The notes under the pieces were generated by a model. That model saw only the letters and a program-made list of their open reading frames with translations, searched no databases and had not been told where the DNA came from. The position numbers and the translations under genes were made by a program. 64,000 nt of DNA from Kryptolebias marmoratus (Eukaryota; Chordata; Actinopteri; Cyprinodontiformes; Rivulidae), in NCBI RefSeq assembly GCF_001649575.2, contig NC_051445.1, positions 30,759,253 through 30,823,252 of the forward strand, in the 5' to 3' direction. Shown piece after piece: positions 22,145 through 31,859 of the stretch. Positions within the stretch are counted from its first letter, which is position 1, and every line of letters starts with the position of its first letter.

Positions 22145-22290
22145 AAACATTGTACTGTGTATCCATCTTGGATTTTGACGTGGCAACTCAATTTTTGATC
22201 GCAATCTTATGCCAAGACGCATCCACACGATCTTATGCCAAGACGCATCCACACAATGGAAGTCAGTGTGTTGCTTATTTTTCAAACAGT
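22145..22290 (+). repeat. Rpt-B copy with 29-bp internal duplication
   Basis: Shares GGATTTTGACGTGGCAAC and AATGGAAGTCAGTGTGTTGC with the other Rpt-B copies. The unit ATCTTATGCCAAGACGCATC + CACAC is duplicated in tandem at 22204-22256. Confidence 0.65.
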
Positions 22291-22364
22291 CAATTCTGTT
22301 CTCATGAATGAATACAATTATTATTTAATGTGTCTTTCAGGATTAAACAATTGGATATAGTTGA

Positions 22365-22650
22365 TTACCATTTGTAGTCAGTCCAATTCAAGATGGTGTC
22401 CACAGGTTACTGATATTAGCAAACATAATAATGGATACAGTACAGTCAGTTTTGATATTGAGCTACAGTTTGATGTGGTAGTAGCTGAGAGTTGTTAACA
22501 AAACACTCTGAGCATGATGTCTAGCAGTATCACAAGATTGCACTTTGTTATTTTCAACATTTTATCAAAATGGCTACAACATTTTAATTTCTCTACATAG
22601 GATCATCTTAGTCAAAAACTTGCCTCAATGTTTGCTCTTTTGAGGAATAC
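22365..22650 (-). repeat. Rpt-A copy, reverse
   Basis: Contains TCAGTCCAATTCAAGATGG, TTGAGCTACAGTTTGATGTG, GTAGTAGCTGAGAGTTGTTA and CAAAATGGCTACAACATTTT in the same order as the other reverse copies. Confidence 0.7.
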
Positions 22651-23639
22651 TTGGCATTTAATGTTGACTCTTTTTTAACTAAAATGCTGTATCTGGGATG
22701 ACCCATTTCAAATATTCTTCCACAACTATCTTCCACTAAAGTTCAGTCAGTTGATTCCAGCCTTATGAATTTTTGAACAGTTAAATGCCAGTCTGATCCT
22801 GCTGATGTTTTCTGTTTTCAGCAAATGGCTGTAAATGACTGACAGGGTGTCACAATACTATTATAAAGGTCCTTGTGAGCCTGTTGATTTAATTTACAGA
22901 GAGAAGATGGCAGAGTGAAAATCATAGAGTTGGATCCACTCCTGCCCTCAGCTCTGAGAGTATGACAGCCTGTCCAAAGCTGGCAGCCTCACTAAACTCT
23001 TTCACAGTCAAGCACAAAGAGTAGTGTCAGGCTGTGGTGAAAGGCTGTCCTCACTGGGCATAATGAGAGCACCAGCAGAACTATGTGCTGTAACATGAAT
23101 GAGACACACAAAAGCTAGAGATGGTTTTCATCTTGAATTTTGACATTCTCACAAAAGCAGAATAACAAACAAGTTGTTAGTGCAGACTAAATAAGTGTCT
23201 TGACTCTTATAAGGCCCATCAAAGAAAATCTGAAAAAGAGAAAGTAGCCAGGTTATCTGAGCGCATTGCATTTTCAGATTCTCTGTATGTACCAACAAAA
23301 CTTACAGATACCTCCAGATTCCAGGAAGAAAAACTGCTGCAGAAGTAACACCAACCCATTGGAAATTAAAAAAAAAAAACTTTTGTGAAATTTTTTAAAT
23401 GATGGTGCAGGGGTTTGAGCTGTGAGCTGCTGCATCGGAGCAAGAAGTTTGCAGGTTTCCCTTCCACCTGGGGCCTTTTCTGTGTGGAGTTTGTATGTTG
23501 TTCCCATGCATGCCTGAGTTTTCTCCATCATATTATTTAGTATCAGTTCTCAAGAACAAATAAATTTGGTTGGAATAAGAGTTTTAACAAGCGGTACGCA
23601 GATGTCCTCTGTCACAGAGTCTTGAATAGTAAATACTTT
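22651..23639. other. Intron sequence, no gene seen
   Basis: Unique-looking sequence. The ORF at 23274-23531 on the minus strand has no recognisable motif. Confidence 0.5.
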
Positions 23640-25085
23640 TATTTTTCAAGGTAAATGTTTTTCTGCACCTGCAGTGCTCAACGGTGTTTAGCTGCACGGA
23701 CATATTCGTGTGTGTTTCGGATCGACTGAAGCTAAATTTAAAGAAAGTTTTCACAAAGGACGAAGTGTTACATTACATCTTTGTTGATAAAAATTTGGAG
23801 GGAAAATATCTTTACCACTTTTTCTTTGCTCCTGCTGGAAGGCGGACATCTTTTTCTCTGTCTCCTGAGCCCTCCCTTGTCTGCCCTGCTCAGCTCTGTG
23901 TCTTGTCTCTTTTCGGAGCCTCTCTTTGCATATTTCCCAAAAATTATGAACTATTGATCTGGTCAGCTGGTCTCTCAACGCAATTGATCAAATTTTCTCG
24001 ACAAGGAGACAGGGCAAGGGAGAGCCCGCTTGTCCAGATGGGATATCTTTTGCTGGATACACAATGGATTCCTGGCAGAAGTGGAAGATTGTGTGCCTAT
24101 CGACTTTATCAGTCGAGGACGTGGAGGATCTTTACATATTTGGGTTTTTGATTACAGGATTTCTGCTGTTTGGATTGGGCAGTTACCTGACATGTCGACA
24201 AATTCGTAAAATCCTGGCAGCGGTTCTGACCATTGAGAAGCTGCCAGGAATGCTTGATGGGATCTGCAGAGCGATCAACACTCAGACTGTGATGTTACAT
24301 GAGCAGAATCGCACACTTGATGTGACCCTTTCACAGGATTGCAAGCTAAATGCAGTTCCTGGACTCAGGAATGAAATGGGATAAATCTTGGAGAAAGTTG
24401 TTTGCTCGGATCTGGTGGAATAGACCTGGAATTTGGCTGTTTGGATTCACCATTGAGAAGCACCAGCAAGACTTTCAAGGCAGACGGAAAATAAAAGTCA
24501 GCCTGACCCAAAACAATTGTTGTTATCTGAATTTGGCTCCCCCGATGCCGGCCTTGTTGGCCAGCTATCTTCAATTTCAATAAAATAGATTTATCTTATT
24601 AATGCTTCTCTAAGAAGAAAACTTATTCATATTTAAATGGTCTATTAAGACCTATTATCACTGTATCAACTTTAATATTTCCTCTTAGATGAAAGTTTTT
24701 ATCCAAGTTAAATAACAGACTTTAAAATATTCCCACTGATTTATAGATCACTGAACAGCTCTGTACCTAGTATACTAAAGACTTGTTATTATTATCAATA
24801 TCATTCTATCAACCGTTCTGTTAGCTAGAATTGCTTTTGATTAGTAGTCTTGATATTTTTAAAACGTTTCCTCTTAGAGGAAAGTTCATTCATGTCCAAA
24901 CGGTCTATTAGCTTACACATCACTGACCGACTTCAACATATCATATACAAGACCTATTATTGTTATACTTTTATCTCTGTATTTCTGTATTTGATTCTGT
25001 ACCTTGTTGTTTCTGTGTTGTAAAGCACTTTGAATTGCCTTGTTGCTGAAAAGTGCTATATAAATAAATTTCACATTACTTCACT
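23640..25085 (+). mobile_element. Membrane-ORF repeat family, copy B (most complete)
   Basis: Repeat of about 1.4 kb seen in at least four partial copies in this window (15310, 19014, here, 63770). Its 5' part includes TGCTGGAAGGCGGACATCTT and GGTCAGCTGGTCTCTCAACG. A small ORF follows at 24064-24384, then an AT-rich 3' region. It ends in a hairpin tail, GTAAAGCACTTTGAATTGCC ... GAAAAGTGCTATATAAATAA (about 25018-25065), as in LINE/SINE 3' ends of fish. The exact 5' boundary is uncertain because only the part from about 23835 is shared with other copies. The lack of a polymerase suggests a non-autonomous element. Confidence 0.7.
24064..24384 (+). CDS. Small single-pass membrane protein ORF of the repeat family
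   Basis: Predicted 106-residue protein that I do not recognise. The N-terminus (MDSWQKWKIVCL) leads to an acidic turn (SVEDVED, residues 16-22) and one strongly hydrophobic helix, residues 23-42 (LYIFGFLITGFLLFGLGSYL). A basic TCRQIRK stretch follows, so by the positive-inside rule the C-terminus probably faces the cytosol. Residues 50-95 form an amphipathic region (VLTIEKLPGMLDGICRAINT) that could be a coiled coil or membrane-peripheral helix. No signal-peptide cleavage site is obvious. Copy A at 19103-19290 preserves the same reading frame, with many third-position changes and an in-frame 4-codon length difference, implying the parent element needed the protein. The start was chosen because copies A and C diverge only at this ATG. 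Whether this copy is expressed is unknown. Confidence 0.55.
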   Translation: MDSWQKWKIVCLSTLSVEDVEDLYIFGFLITGFLLFGLGSYLTCRQIRKILAAVLTIEKLPGMLDGICRAINTQTVMLHEQNRTLDVTLSQDCKLNAVPGLRNEMG

Positions 25086-25259
25086 TCACCTCATTGTAAT
25101 GTGAAGGGAGCAATGTTATTTGCCACCAGGTGTAATAACAAAGCCAGGGGTGGAACATGCAGTTTTTTTCTGCAGTTTTTTTATATTTGATTTTCTTGTT
25201 GTTAGCACTTACTCATATTGGTAGAAAAAAAATTTAGTCAAAAGATTTTTTTTCTCCTT

Positions 25260-25387
25260 TAATCCTTGCAGTGCATCACTTATTTTTCAAGTTATTCAGC
25301 TCACAAGGTTTACATATATATGATCGTGGCCAGCTTGGATTTTGATGTGGCAACCCAGTTTTCAACAGGAGCCTTACCTATGTCTAG
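25260..25387 (+). repeat. Rpt-B unit interrupted by a MITE
   Basis: TTTTTCAAGTTATTCAGCTC, GCCAGCTTGGATTTTGATG and ATGTCTAG run up to the MITE. The unit resumes at TAGACACATCAACACACC (25632). Confidence 0.7.
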
Positions 25388-25634
25388 CCCAGGGTCAGGC
25401 ATCCCTGGTCCTAGTGAGACACTATCCTGCATGTTTTACTTGTTTCCCTGCTCCAACACACCTGATTAAGTGGTTAAATTACCTCTTCATTTTCTGCAGA
25501 AGCCTGTTAATCATCCATTGATTCAAATCAGGTGTGTTGGAGCAGGGAAACAAGTAAAAATACGGGATAGTGGCACTTGAGGACCAGGGGTAGGCAACCC
25601 TGGTCCTCAAGTGCCACTATCCCATATTTTTACT
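25388..25634. mobile_element. hAT-type MITE with snapback right end
   Basis: A palindromic MITE of the same family as 39591-39804: CTGCTCCAACACACCTGATT and its complement near 25530 flank a short centre. The right terminus is abnormal. Instead of a single TIR, a 37-bp arm (25553-25589) is followed by an 8-nt loop (GTAGGCAA) and the complementary arm (25598-25634), with one mismatch. The insertion lies inside Rpt-B at ...TGTCTAG / TAGACACATC. Confidence 0.8.
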
Positions 25635-25960
25635 AGACACATCAACACACCACCATGGAAGTTGGAATGTTGCTTATTTTTCAAGTTATCCAGATCACAA
25701 AGTTTATATGACTCTGGCCAGCTTGGATTTTGACATGGAAACTGAATTTTTGATAGCAAGCTTTTTTATGTCTAGGTGCATCTACACACATTTTTCAAGT
25801 TATCCAGCTCACAAGATTTGCATATATATGCTATTGGCCAGTCTGGATTTTAACATGCCAACCAAGTTTTTTTAGAGACCATGCCTAGACACATTCACAC
25901 ACCAAAATGGAAATTGGCATGGTGCTTATTTTTTAAGTTATCCAGACGAACAGACAGTTG
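25632..25960 (+). repeat. Rpt-B, two further tandem units
   Basis: Units starting near 25660 and 25790 both carry TTTTTCAAGTTATCCAG, CACAA(A/G)(G/A)TTT and GGCCAG(C/T)(T/C)TGGATTTT. Rpt-B is therefore arranged as about three tandem units here. Confidence 0.65.
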
Positions 25961-27195
25961 GAGGGTATTTTCAAAGTCCCCTATTCTGACTAAACAGCGA
26001 TGATTATTATAGTATTGTCTAAATGCCGTTTTCTGCCCTTTCTAACCTATAATTATCTACCACATTAACCCACAATGCATTCATTACATGTCACATATAG
26101 CAGCTGCAAACAAATAAAACACAACAGCATTTTTGTACAAGTTGTGGTGAAGTCTTATGACTTGTTTAAATATAAAACCAGATATAGACATTTCCAAAAC
26201 TTATTATTTTCAATTTAATTCAGTTGATTTCTAAAGCACCAAGTTACAACAAAAGTCACTCATGCAGAGCACTAATAAAAACACTGACAGAGGTGGATGT
26301 GTTTTCTTCCGACAAAAAAGGACAAGGCTTTTCTAAACACCTAGGGGCATGATTTTCATGCAACAACAGTGAAGAGCTGAGTTGATTGCATTTCAATCAA
26401 GCGAGACAAACACTAATTCAATTCATTGTTTTATTTATTTATTAATTTGAGGATCCTCAGAATTATAGGCTTCTTTCGTGAAGCGTGGATGACTGACACT
26501 TCTGTGATAGATTCAGCAGCCTTTCTGTGTTTGGACCGACTGTTTACTGTCAAGACTTTAACATATAAATATAACAACAAGCACTGAGACAGAAAATTCT
26601 GGCAGCCCACAGATGGCTTAGTATGTGTTTGCCTGTGGATATCAAGCTGCACACAAGACTCTTTTCTTGTCTGTTATTTTTGCTTCAATATTCAGTTTTG
26701 GCCATAGGAAGAGTTACTGGGAACATATTTTGTTAATTTATTTTGAAAATATTGTTACTGCCTTAGTTGCTAATTTGTCTTAGAAATGTTTTTTAACCTG
26801 AAATATTTTCAAAATTGAAGAAATTCATTGACTGAAAATGTATTCTTATAACCATGATAACTGAAAATTTAGCAAACATGGTATTATGACTGTTCAACTT
26901 TATACAGAATAGGTTCACCGAACAGCTATGAAGTAAAAGCATTATTTCTGTCCAATAGTATTTGTCAGTGGGATGAATATGTCATCAGAAGCAAGAATAA
27001 ATTGTCAATCACAGGGATGTGAGCAGTTATGATCAGTGTCCGGGTCACCAGCACATGGGTGGCTGAGACTCATTGTTTGGATCACTGAGCAGCCAAGTGA
27101 GCTAGTAACAGAGCTGTAAAGGTCAATATTATTATTATTATTATTATTATGTTGTTGTTGACCCTCTGATTCTTTGCCTTTGTCCTGCTTTATAG
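25961..27195. other. Unique intron upstream of grik2 exon A
   Basis: No repeats shared with the rest of the window. A (TTA)n/(GTT)n tract lies at 27127-27162, shortly before a pyrimidine-rich acceptor tract that ends TTTATAG. No preceding grik2 exon was found. Confidence 0.6.
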
Positions 27196-27339
27196 ACAGA
27201 TGCCGCACTGATGTACGATGCTGTGCACATGGTGGCCGTGGCTGTGCAGCAGTCTCAGCAGATCACTGTCAGCTCATTACAGTGCAACCGACACAAGCCT
27301 TGGCGCTTCGGGAACCGTTTCATGGCTCTCATCAAAGAG
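27196..27339 (+). CDS. grik2: Kainate glutamate receptor exon A (grik2)
   Basis: Exactly 48 codons between a TTTATAG acceptor and a GTACTG donor, phase 0 at both ends. The peptide includes [35 protein letters not shown] and NRFMALIKE. These are hallmarks of the C-terminal lobe of the amino-terminal (LIVBP-like) domain of GRIK1-3 subunits. That extracellular domain directs subunit assembly in the ligand-gated cation channel. The sequence fits GRIK2 better than GRIK1 or GRIK3, consistent with the downstream exons. Longer ORFs in other frames here (27174-27482, 27218-27427) are shadows. The preceding exon is outside the window or was not recognised. Confidence 0.92.
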
Positions 27340-28190
27340 GTACTGTAGATGCTTGTCTACTTCTTCCTCGTTCTCTTCAACTTACACTGAAGCTTCGCAC
27401 AGCAAGCAAATGCTCCCTAAGAAATGAAGGGCAGAACTTAAAAAAGGCTGTAAACATTATGTGGGAATGTATAAATGGATAGCAGTTATCTATTTATTTA
27501 TTGCTATGGAAAAGTTTTTGTTTGTTTGTTTGTTTTTGTATGTACAAAAAGCTTACAGGCTTCCTTTTAGAGAGCCTGCTCTTTGAATTCCACAATTATC
27601 TCTGTGTTACAATTAGGATAAACAAAGTACAGCTTTGTTTAAATAAAGTTTCTATGTGATTTTAAAAAGTATGGAATTAGTTTTAAACATTTTCCAGGTC
27701 TCAATAAGTGGTAAAAACAAGAAAAATGAGCATTTGAGACTTTATTCCCTGTATCATTTTCTAAAAAAAAATAAAAAAAAATTGAAATTTCTCAAAATAA
27801 ATTTCTCACAAAATTAGCTTTTTATTTTTTTTTGTAAAAGATATACTGAATGTTTTAGTTAAAATTCTGAAACATTTTGTGAACCTAGCTAAGTTTTAAA
27901 ATGTGGGACCATTTTAACTTAGTTACTGTGCATCTATATCACATAACATCACATTTTCTGCAAAAATACACAATAAAAATCATTGCTTTTTTTAACCTGA
28001 CAACATAAAGCTAACATTTGTCGCACTTTTTAAATTATTGAATTCTTTATATTTTTATTATTTTGAGTATAGTGTCAGAAGTACTTTTCAGGGCCTTTTA
28101 CATATTTTTTATACAATTACCATAGTTGTAAAACAATTGTAGTGAATTTAACAGTTCATGTGAACTAACATCCCATTAAAAAATTGCATC
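27340..28190. other. AT-rich start of grik2 intron, no other gene seen
   Basis: It begins with the GT donor. Poly-A/T tracts dominate, and a GTTT tandem run lies at about 27515-27535. Confidence 0.6.
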
Positions 28191-28428
28191 CTTTAGTTCA
28201 CGGGGTGTCAAACTCCATTCCTCGGGGGCCGCTGTCCTGCATGTTTTAGATGTGTTCTTGCTTTAAAACACCTGGTTTATATGCATGACTTGTTGCTGAG
28301 CTCCTGGAGAACTTGATTTGGTGTGGAGGTAATTAAACCATTTGAATCAGGTGTGTTTGAGCAGAAAAACCTAAAACTCCCAGGACAGCGGCCCTCGATG
28401 CCTGGAGTTTGACACCCCTGCTTTAGTT
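28191..28428. mobile_element. hAT-type MITE with 8-bp target duplication
   Basis: CTTTAGTT at 28191-28198 and again at 28421-28428 flanks an element of 222 bp (28199-28420). Its ends are CACGGGGTGTCAAACTCCA and TGGAGTTTGACACCCCTG. Internal arms AACACACCTG and TTTGAATCAGGTGTGTTTGA make it near-palindromic. The 8-bp duplication and CA...TG ends fit the hAT superfamily. No coding capacity. Confidence 0.85.
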
Positions 28429-29039
28429 GTTTTTTGACATCATCCTTCGTCCATGTTTGTCACCTCAACCTTTGACCTTAAACACTTTGCGAAGGAGACT
28501 TTAGTCAAAAAGTACTGTCTTTTCTAAAGTGATATAAAGACAGTATAGACCTTGTTTTAGAAACCACTAAAATCCTGTTTTTTATTTGCTTTTTTAATTG
28601 ACATTCAGCAACAAATGTAGCATGTATATCAACTTCAATTATTACATTGTTACAAACAATCTGCCTGAATGTCACTTTTATCTGAAAAAACAACATTAAC
28701 TCAAAGATAATGAATGTAGTTATTGTTACACAGTGTCAACATGTGGTCTGCACAGTTTTATATAGTCTATCCATTTCTTCCAAAGTTAAGTAAACGGCCC
28801 TTCTTGTAATTTACTTCTGCAGTTATTCTCTCCATCCTGTGTATGTATAGGCAGAAACTTGTACCATCAGAAAATGAATTTTAATTGCTCAAACTGAATT
28901 TGAATTTGCGTAATTTGAAATTAAATTTATTGGTTTGAAAATTAATTTCACTAAATTGAAACTAAATTTAATGCCTTGAAACTGAATTAATTTGCTTTGA
29001 AACTGTATTTTGTTGTAATCAAAATTCAGTTTGACTACA
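28429..29039. other. AT-rich intron with AAATTGAAACTAAATT-like repeats
   Basis: Bases 28880-29035 consist of degenerate GAAACT(A/G)AATT(T/A) words, like an old minisatellite. No gene is supported. Confidence 0.5.
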
Positions 29040-30422
29040 ATAATCCGTGTAAATCCGTGTGTCATTTGTTCTTTCCATTTTCATCTGACTATCAAAAATC
29101 AAATAATGAAAAACTGACTGAATCCGTGTATCATTCGTTCTTTCCATTTTTAATTGACAATCAAAATCAAATAATGAAAAATACACTGGTTATTTTGTTT
29201 TTTGGTTTTCATTATAAAGCGCCAGGTTTTTCTTATTTCACTTTTAGGCTGAGATCCAAAACCGGGGGACGCGTTAAGGGCCAAGATGGCGGCCGCAGTG
29301 ACTCGTCAGCTCCAACAGACAGCGTCAGTCTTCGAGGTGTCTTTGTAAACAATGTCTATGGTGGCCGGTAACAAGCTAACATTTGTTGTTTGCTAGCGCT
29401 CCTTACCAAACTTCCAGGTCACCTAAACCCGACCAAATAAATATGGGATCCAAAACACAGGATGGAAAAACGGGCAGCAGGACAGAATTTGATTTTAATA
29501 TTTAATTGTAACTGGTTTAGGTGACCCGGAACTTTGGTAAGGAGCGCTAGCAAACAACAAATGTTAGCTTGTTACCGGCCACCATAGACATTGTTTACAC
29601 AGACACCTCGAAGACTGACGCTGTCTGTTGGAGCTGACGAGTCACTGCGGCTGCCATCTTGGCCCTTAACGCGTCCCCCGGTTCATTTCTTTGTCCTGAG
29701 GAAGCTGTATGTCTGACTAAAATAATCAGAACTCTCTGAATCTTTACCTGTTTTTTACACAGTTTGGTTTGTTACAAACAGCAGAGATGTAGCTAATATA
29801 CAGGAAGCTTTTACACATTAAAAATACGTGCTATCATGCTAAAATACTTTGTTTTATGCTCTATAACAAAGACAGACATATAGTATGGCATATTAATAGA
29901 TTTTAATAAAGAAACAAGTTTGATTGTTCATTTCAATTTATTTTACTCTCACACACACATATGCACACACAATCCTCAGCCTTCTATATACACCACATCA
30001 ATAAATTCTTTATATTTTTATGTGCTGTGAATGCACACACACATGCAGTTTTTTTTAAAGGCCTGGAAAAGTAGTCTTTAAAAACTCCAGGTCATTCCAC
30101 GGTCTCACACTGCAGTAAAAAAACTCCTCTTTGGAGATAAGCTGGGAAGTTGAAGACAGGTGGGGTCACAGCATCTCTAAGATGGTCCTGTTAAAGTCGT
30201 CTGGCTTGAAATGTTCATTACAGAGCTGAGACGACTCTGTAGCAACAAAACCCTCCCTTCTTACTGCAGTTTTCCATTGCCTCCTTAAATCTGTGTCACT
30301 GGGAAAACTTCAAAATGTGAAGAAAAAAAAAAACAGCAAGAGCTAATGCGAGAAAGAATACCAGTTCCTCCTGTTACCATTTTGTTGTTTGCCAAATAAT
30401 ATTAGCTACAATTACATAATAT
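29040..30422. mobile_element. THAP-bearing foldback element, copy 2 (truncated)
   Basis: Starts with the same terminus (AATCCGTGTGTCATTTGTTC) and shares the central palindrome with 5196-8062: CCAAGATGGCGGCCGC at 29281 and its mirror near 29645, around GGTCACCTAAACCCGACC at 29418. The right arm contains a THAP exon (30124-30315). The arm is cut at 30422, where the Ty3/Gypsy LTR begins, so the Gypsy element is the younger insertion. The central arms here are closer to perfect than in copy 1. Confidence 0.75.
30124..30315 (-). pseudogene. THAP domain exon, best-preserved copy
   Basis: On the minus strand one uninterrupted frame reads FPSDTDLRRQWKTAVRREGF, then VATESSQLCNEHFKPDDFNR and TILEML before a stop. 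This carries the THAP Trp, the C-x2-H zinc ligands (LCNEH) and HFKPDDF. After a frame shift, AVTPPVFNFPAYLQ completes the usual end of a THAP domain. The first CxxC of the domain would be on an earlier exon and was not identified. The exon is part of the foldback element, not a host THAP gene. Confidence 0.75.
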
Positions 30423-30684
30423 TGTAACGATTCGTAAAGGGTTATTGTGCACTTCTGGTGTTACTGTCACTTTAAGTTAGACATGTTATGTGTTGCCGCA
30501 AGTGTTATTGGGAAAAGGAGGGTGGGGAGGGGGCTCGCTCTCGCGCTGGTCTGGGATTTTGGCTGGCTGCGCGCCGCGACGGTGTGACAAACAACCTGTA
30601 ACCAGAGTCGGAACCTGTATCTCCCCTTTGTTGTGTTGTTCTACAATAATTGTCTGCTGTTTTGCTAGCAGAGAGAACGCTACA
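30423..30684 (+). mobile_element. Ty3/Gypsy 5' LTR
   Basis: 262 bp from TGTAACGATTCG to GAACGCTACA, with TG...CA ends. It is followed immediately by a primer-binding-site-like TTGGTGTCAGAAGCG. No complete 3' LTR is present; only TGTAACG near 33452 resembles its start. Confidence 0.75.
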
Positions 30685-30704
30685 TTGGTGTCAGAAGCGA
30701 AAAG
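30685..30704 (+). promoter_or_regulatory. Primer-binding site of the Gypsy element
   Basis: TTGGTGTCAGAAGCGAAAAG directly abuts the LTR end. TGG-starting sites complementary to a tRNA 3' end are the rule in this position. The priming tRNA cannot be named from sequence alone. Confidence 0.65.
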
Positions 30705-30745
30705 TACGAGCCTGTCGCTGCGGAGTTGGTCACTGACACACGGAG

Positions 30746-31438
30746 ATGATGACGGACAAGATTAAGATAGAGGAGCAGAAGATGGCAGCTCGACCACGTT
30801 CACCTGCGTATGGGGTGAGAGAGGCGGTGCTGCAACTGTCCGCTGAAGCTGGGTTCTTGCCGGGGTCGGCCAGACTTAAGAACTTATCGCGCCATCACCG
30901 CAGTTCTGGCGGACTGGAGGTATTCACGTGATGTAAATAAGTATGGTGGTGCCCAGGGGCATGAAGCTGCCGCTAGCATAAAAACGCCAAAGATTAGCGG
31001 TAAGACGCCATGGGAGGTGTTTTTGGCTCAATTTGAATTGTTGGCTGCTGCAGCTGGATGGACTGAGGAACATAAAGCTCTGCAATTAGCTCTGTGTCTG
31101 TGCGAAGATGCTGCTGCCTGTTTGCTTCTACTGAGGGAGGAGGAGAGGAGGGATGCTGCTCCTCTCCTGCTGCTCTAGTTGGGGCGCTACAGAGACGTTT
31201 TGGACAGTATAACCAACCTGTGCAGCTGCGGTCAGAGTTCCACAACAGGCACAGACTGCCTGGAGAGCCTCTGCGCATTCTGGCCCACGACATTGAGTGT
31301 CTCTGCAGGCGAGCTTATAACAATATGCCACTTGCGGTGCAAGCAGAGCTTGCCCGGGATCAGTTTCTGCCCTCAGTCCCAAAGAACTCCGCATACAAAC
31401 TCAACTTGCACGCCCAGCTACACTCAGTGCAGCTCTAG
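30746..31438 (+). pseudogene. Gypsy gag remnant
   Basis: Frames change twice. MMTDKIKIEEQKMAARPRSP begins the gag. Near 31010 another frame gives PWEVFLAQFELLAAAAGWTE, and 31170-31435 gives LVGALQRRFGQ, RLPGEPLRILAHDIECLCRR and LARDQFLPSV. These are the capsid-type helices of Ty3/Gypsy gag in this lineage. A stop follows QLHSVQL. No zinc knuckle is visible before the protease remnant, so a deletion is likely. Inactive. Confidence 0.7.
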
Positions 31439-31552
31439 AATTGGCGCTGGAAAGAGAGGTGTTGACCGGATCCACTGGGGGAGTTGAGGACACACCTGTA
31501 GTGAGGGCAACTTTGACACCTGTTGAGCAGCTGGGGGAACCGGGGGGGGCAC

Positions 31553-31747
31553 ACAACTGATGTGCAACTTAAGACTGTGACTGGTGACCTGGCCCCAATC
31601 AAAGGGAGGGGAGTGTTTCAGTTTACGGTGGGAGACCTCACGGTGCAGTACGCTGCCTGGGTGGCAGACGTGCAGGATACCTGCATCCTTGGACTGGACT
31701 TTCTGCGAGCCATGGGGGAGTGTTGGACTTGGGGAAAGGATTGCTGA
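31553..31747 (+). pseudogene. Gypsy aspartic protease remnant
   Basis: The C-terminal half of a retropepsin is readable (GRGVFQFTVGDLTVQYAAWV and ADVQDTCILGLDFLRAMG; the ILGLDFL block is typical). The N-terminal half with the catalytic D-(S/T)-G is not present, and the frame is joined to unrelated text at about 31545. Confidence 0.7.
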
Positions 31748-31859
31748 TACTCCCTGAAGGAGAGATGATACAGCTTGTTCCCCCCTCATTGAACCCACCC
31801 CTCGCAGCAGCGGTTGCTTCCACCGTAGAGACCCCCACATCACCACCAGATGACCAACA

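Noticed and set aside
23684..24151. 155-codon ORF overlapping the start of the membrane ORF
   Set aside because: Its frame is not kept in copies A, C or D of the repeat; only the 24064 frame is.
1..27195. An upstream grik2 exon
   Set aside because: I looked for the preceding amino-terminal-domain peptide in the upstream sequence and saw no frame with the expected motifs next to AG/GT borders; it may lie outside the window.
27174..27482. 102-codon ORF over grik2 exon A
   Set aside because: The conserved receptor peptide lies in another frame bounded by splice sites; this one is a shadow.
30994..31394. Minus-strand ORFs in the Gypsy gag region
   Set aside because: Antisense shadows of the gag frames; GC-rich sequence leaves several frames open.
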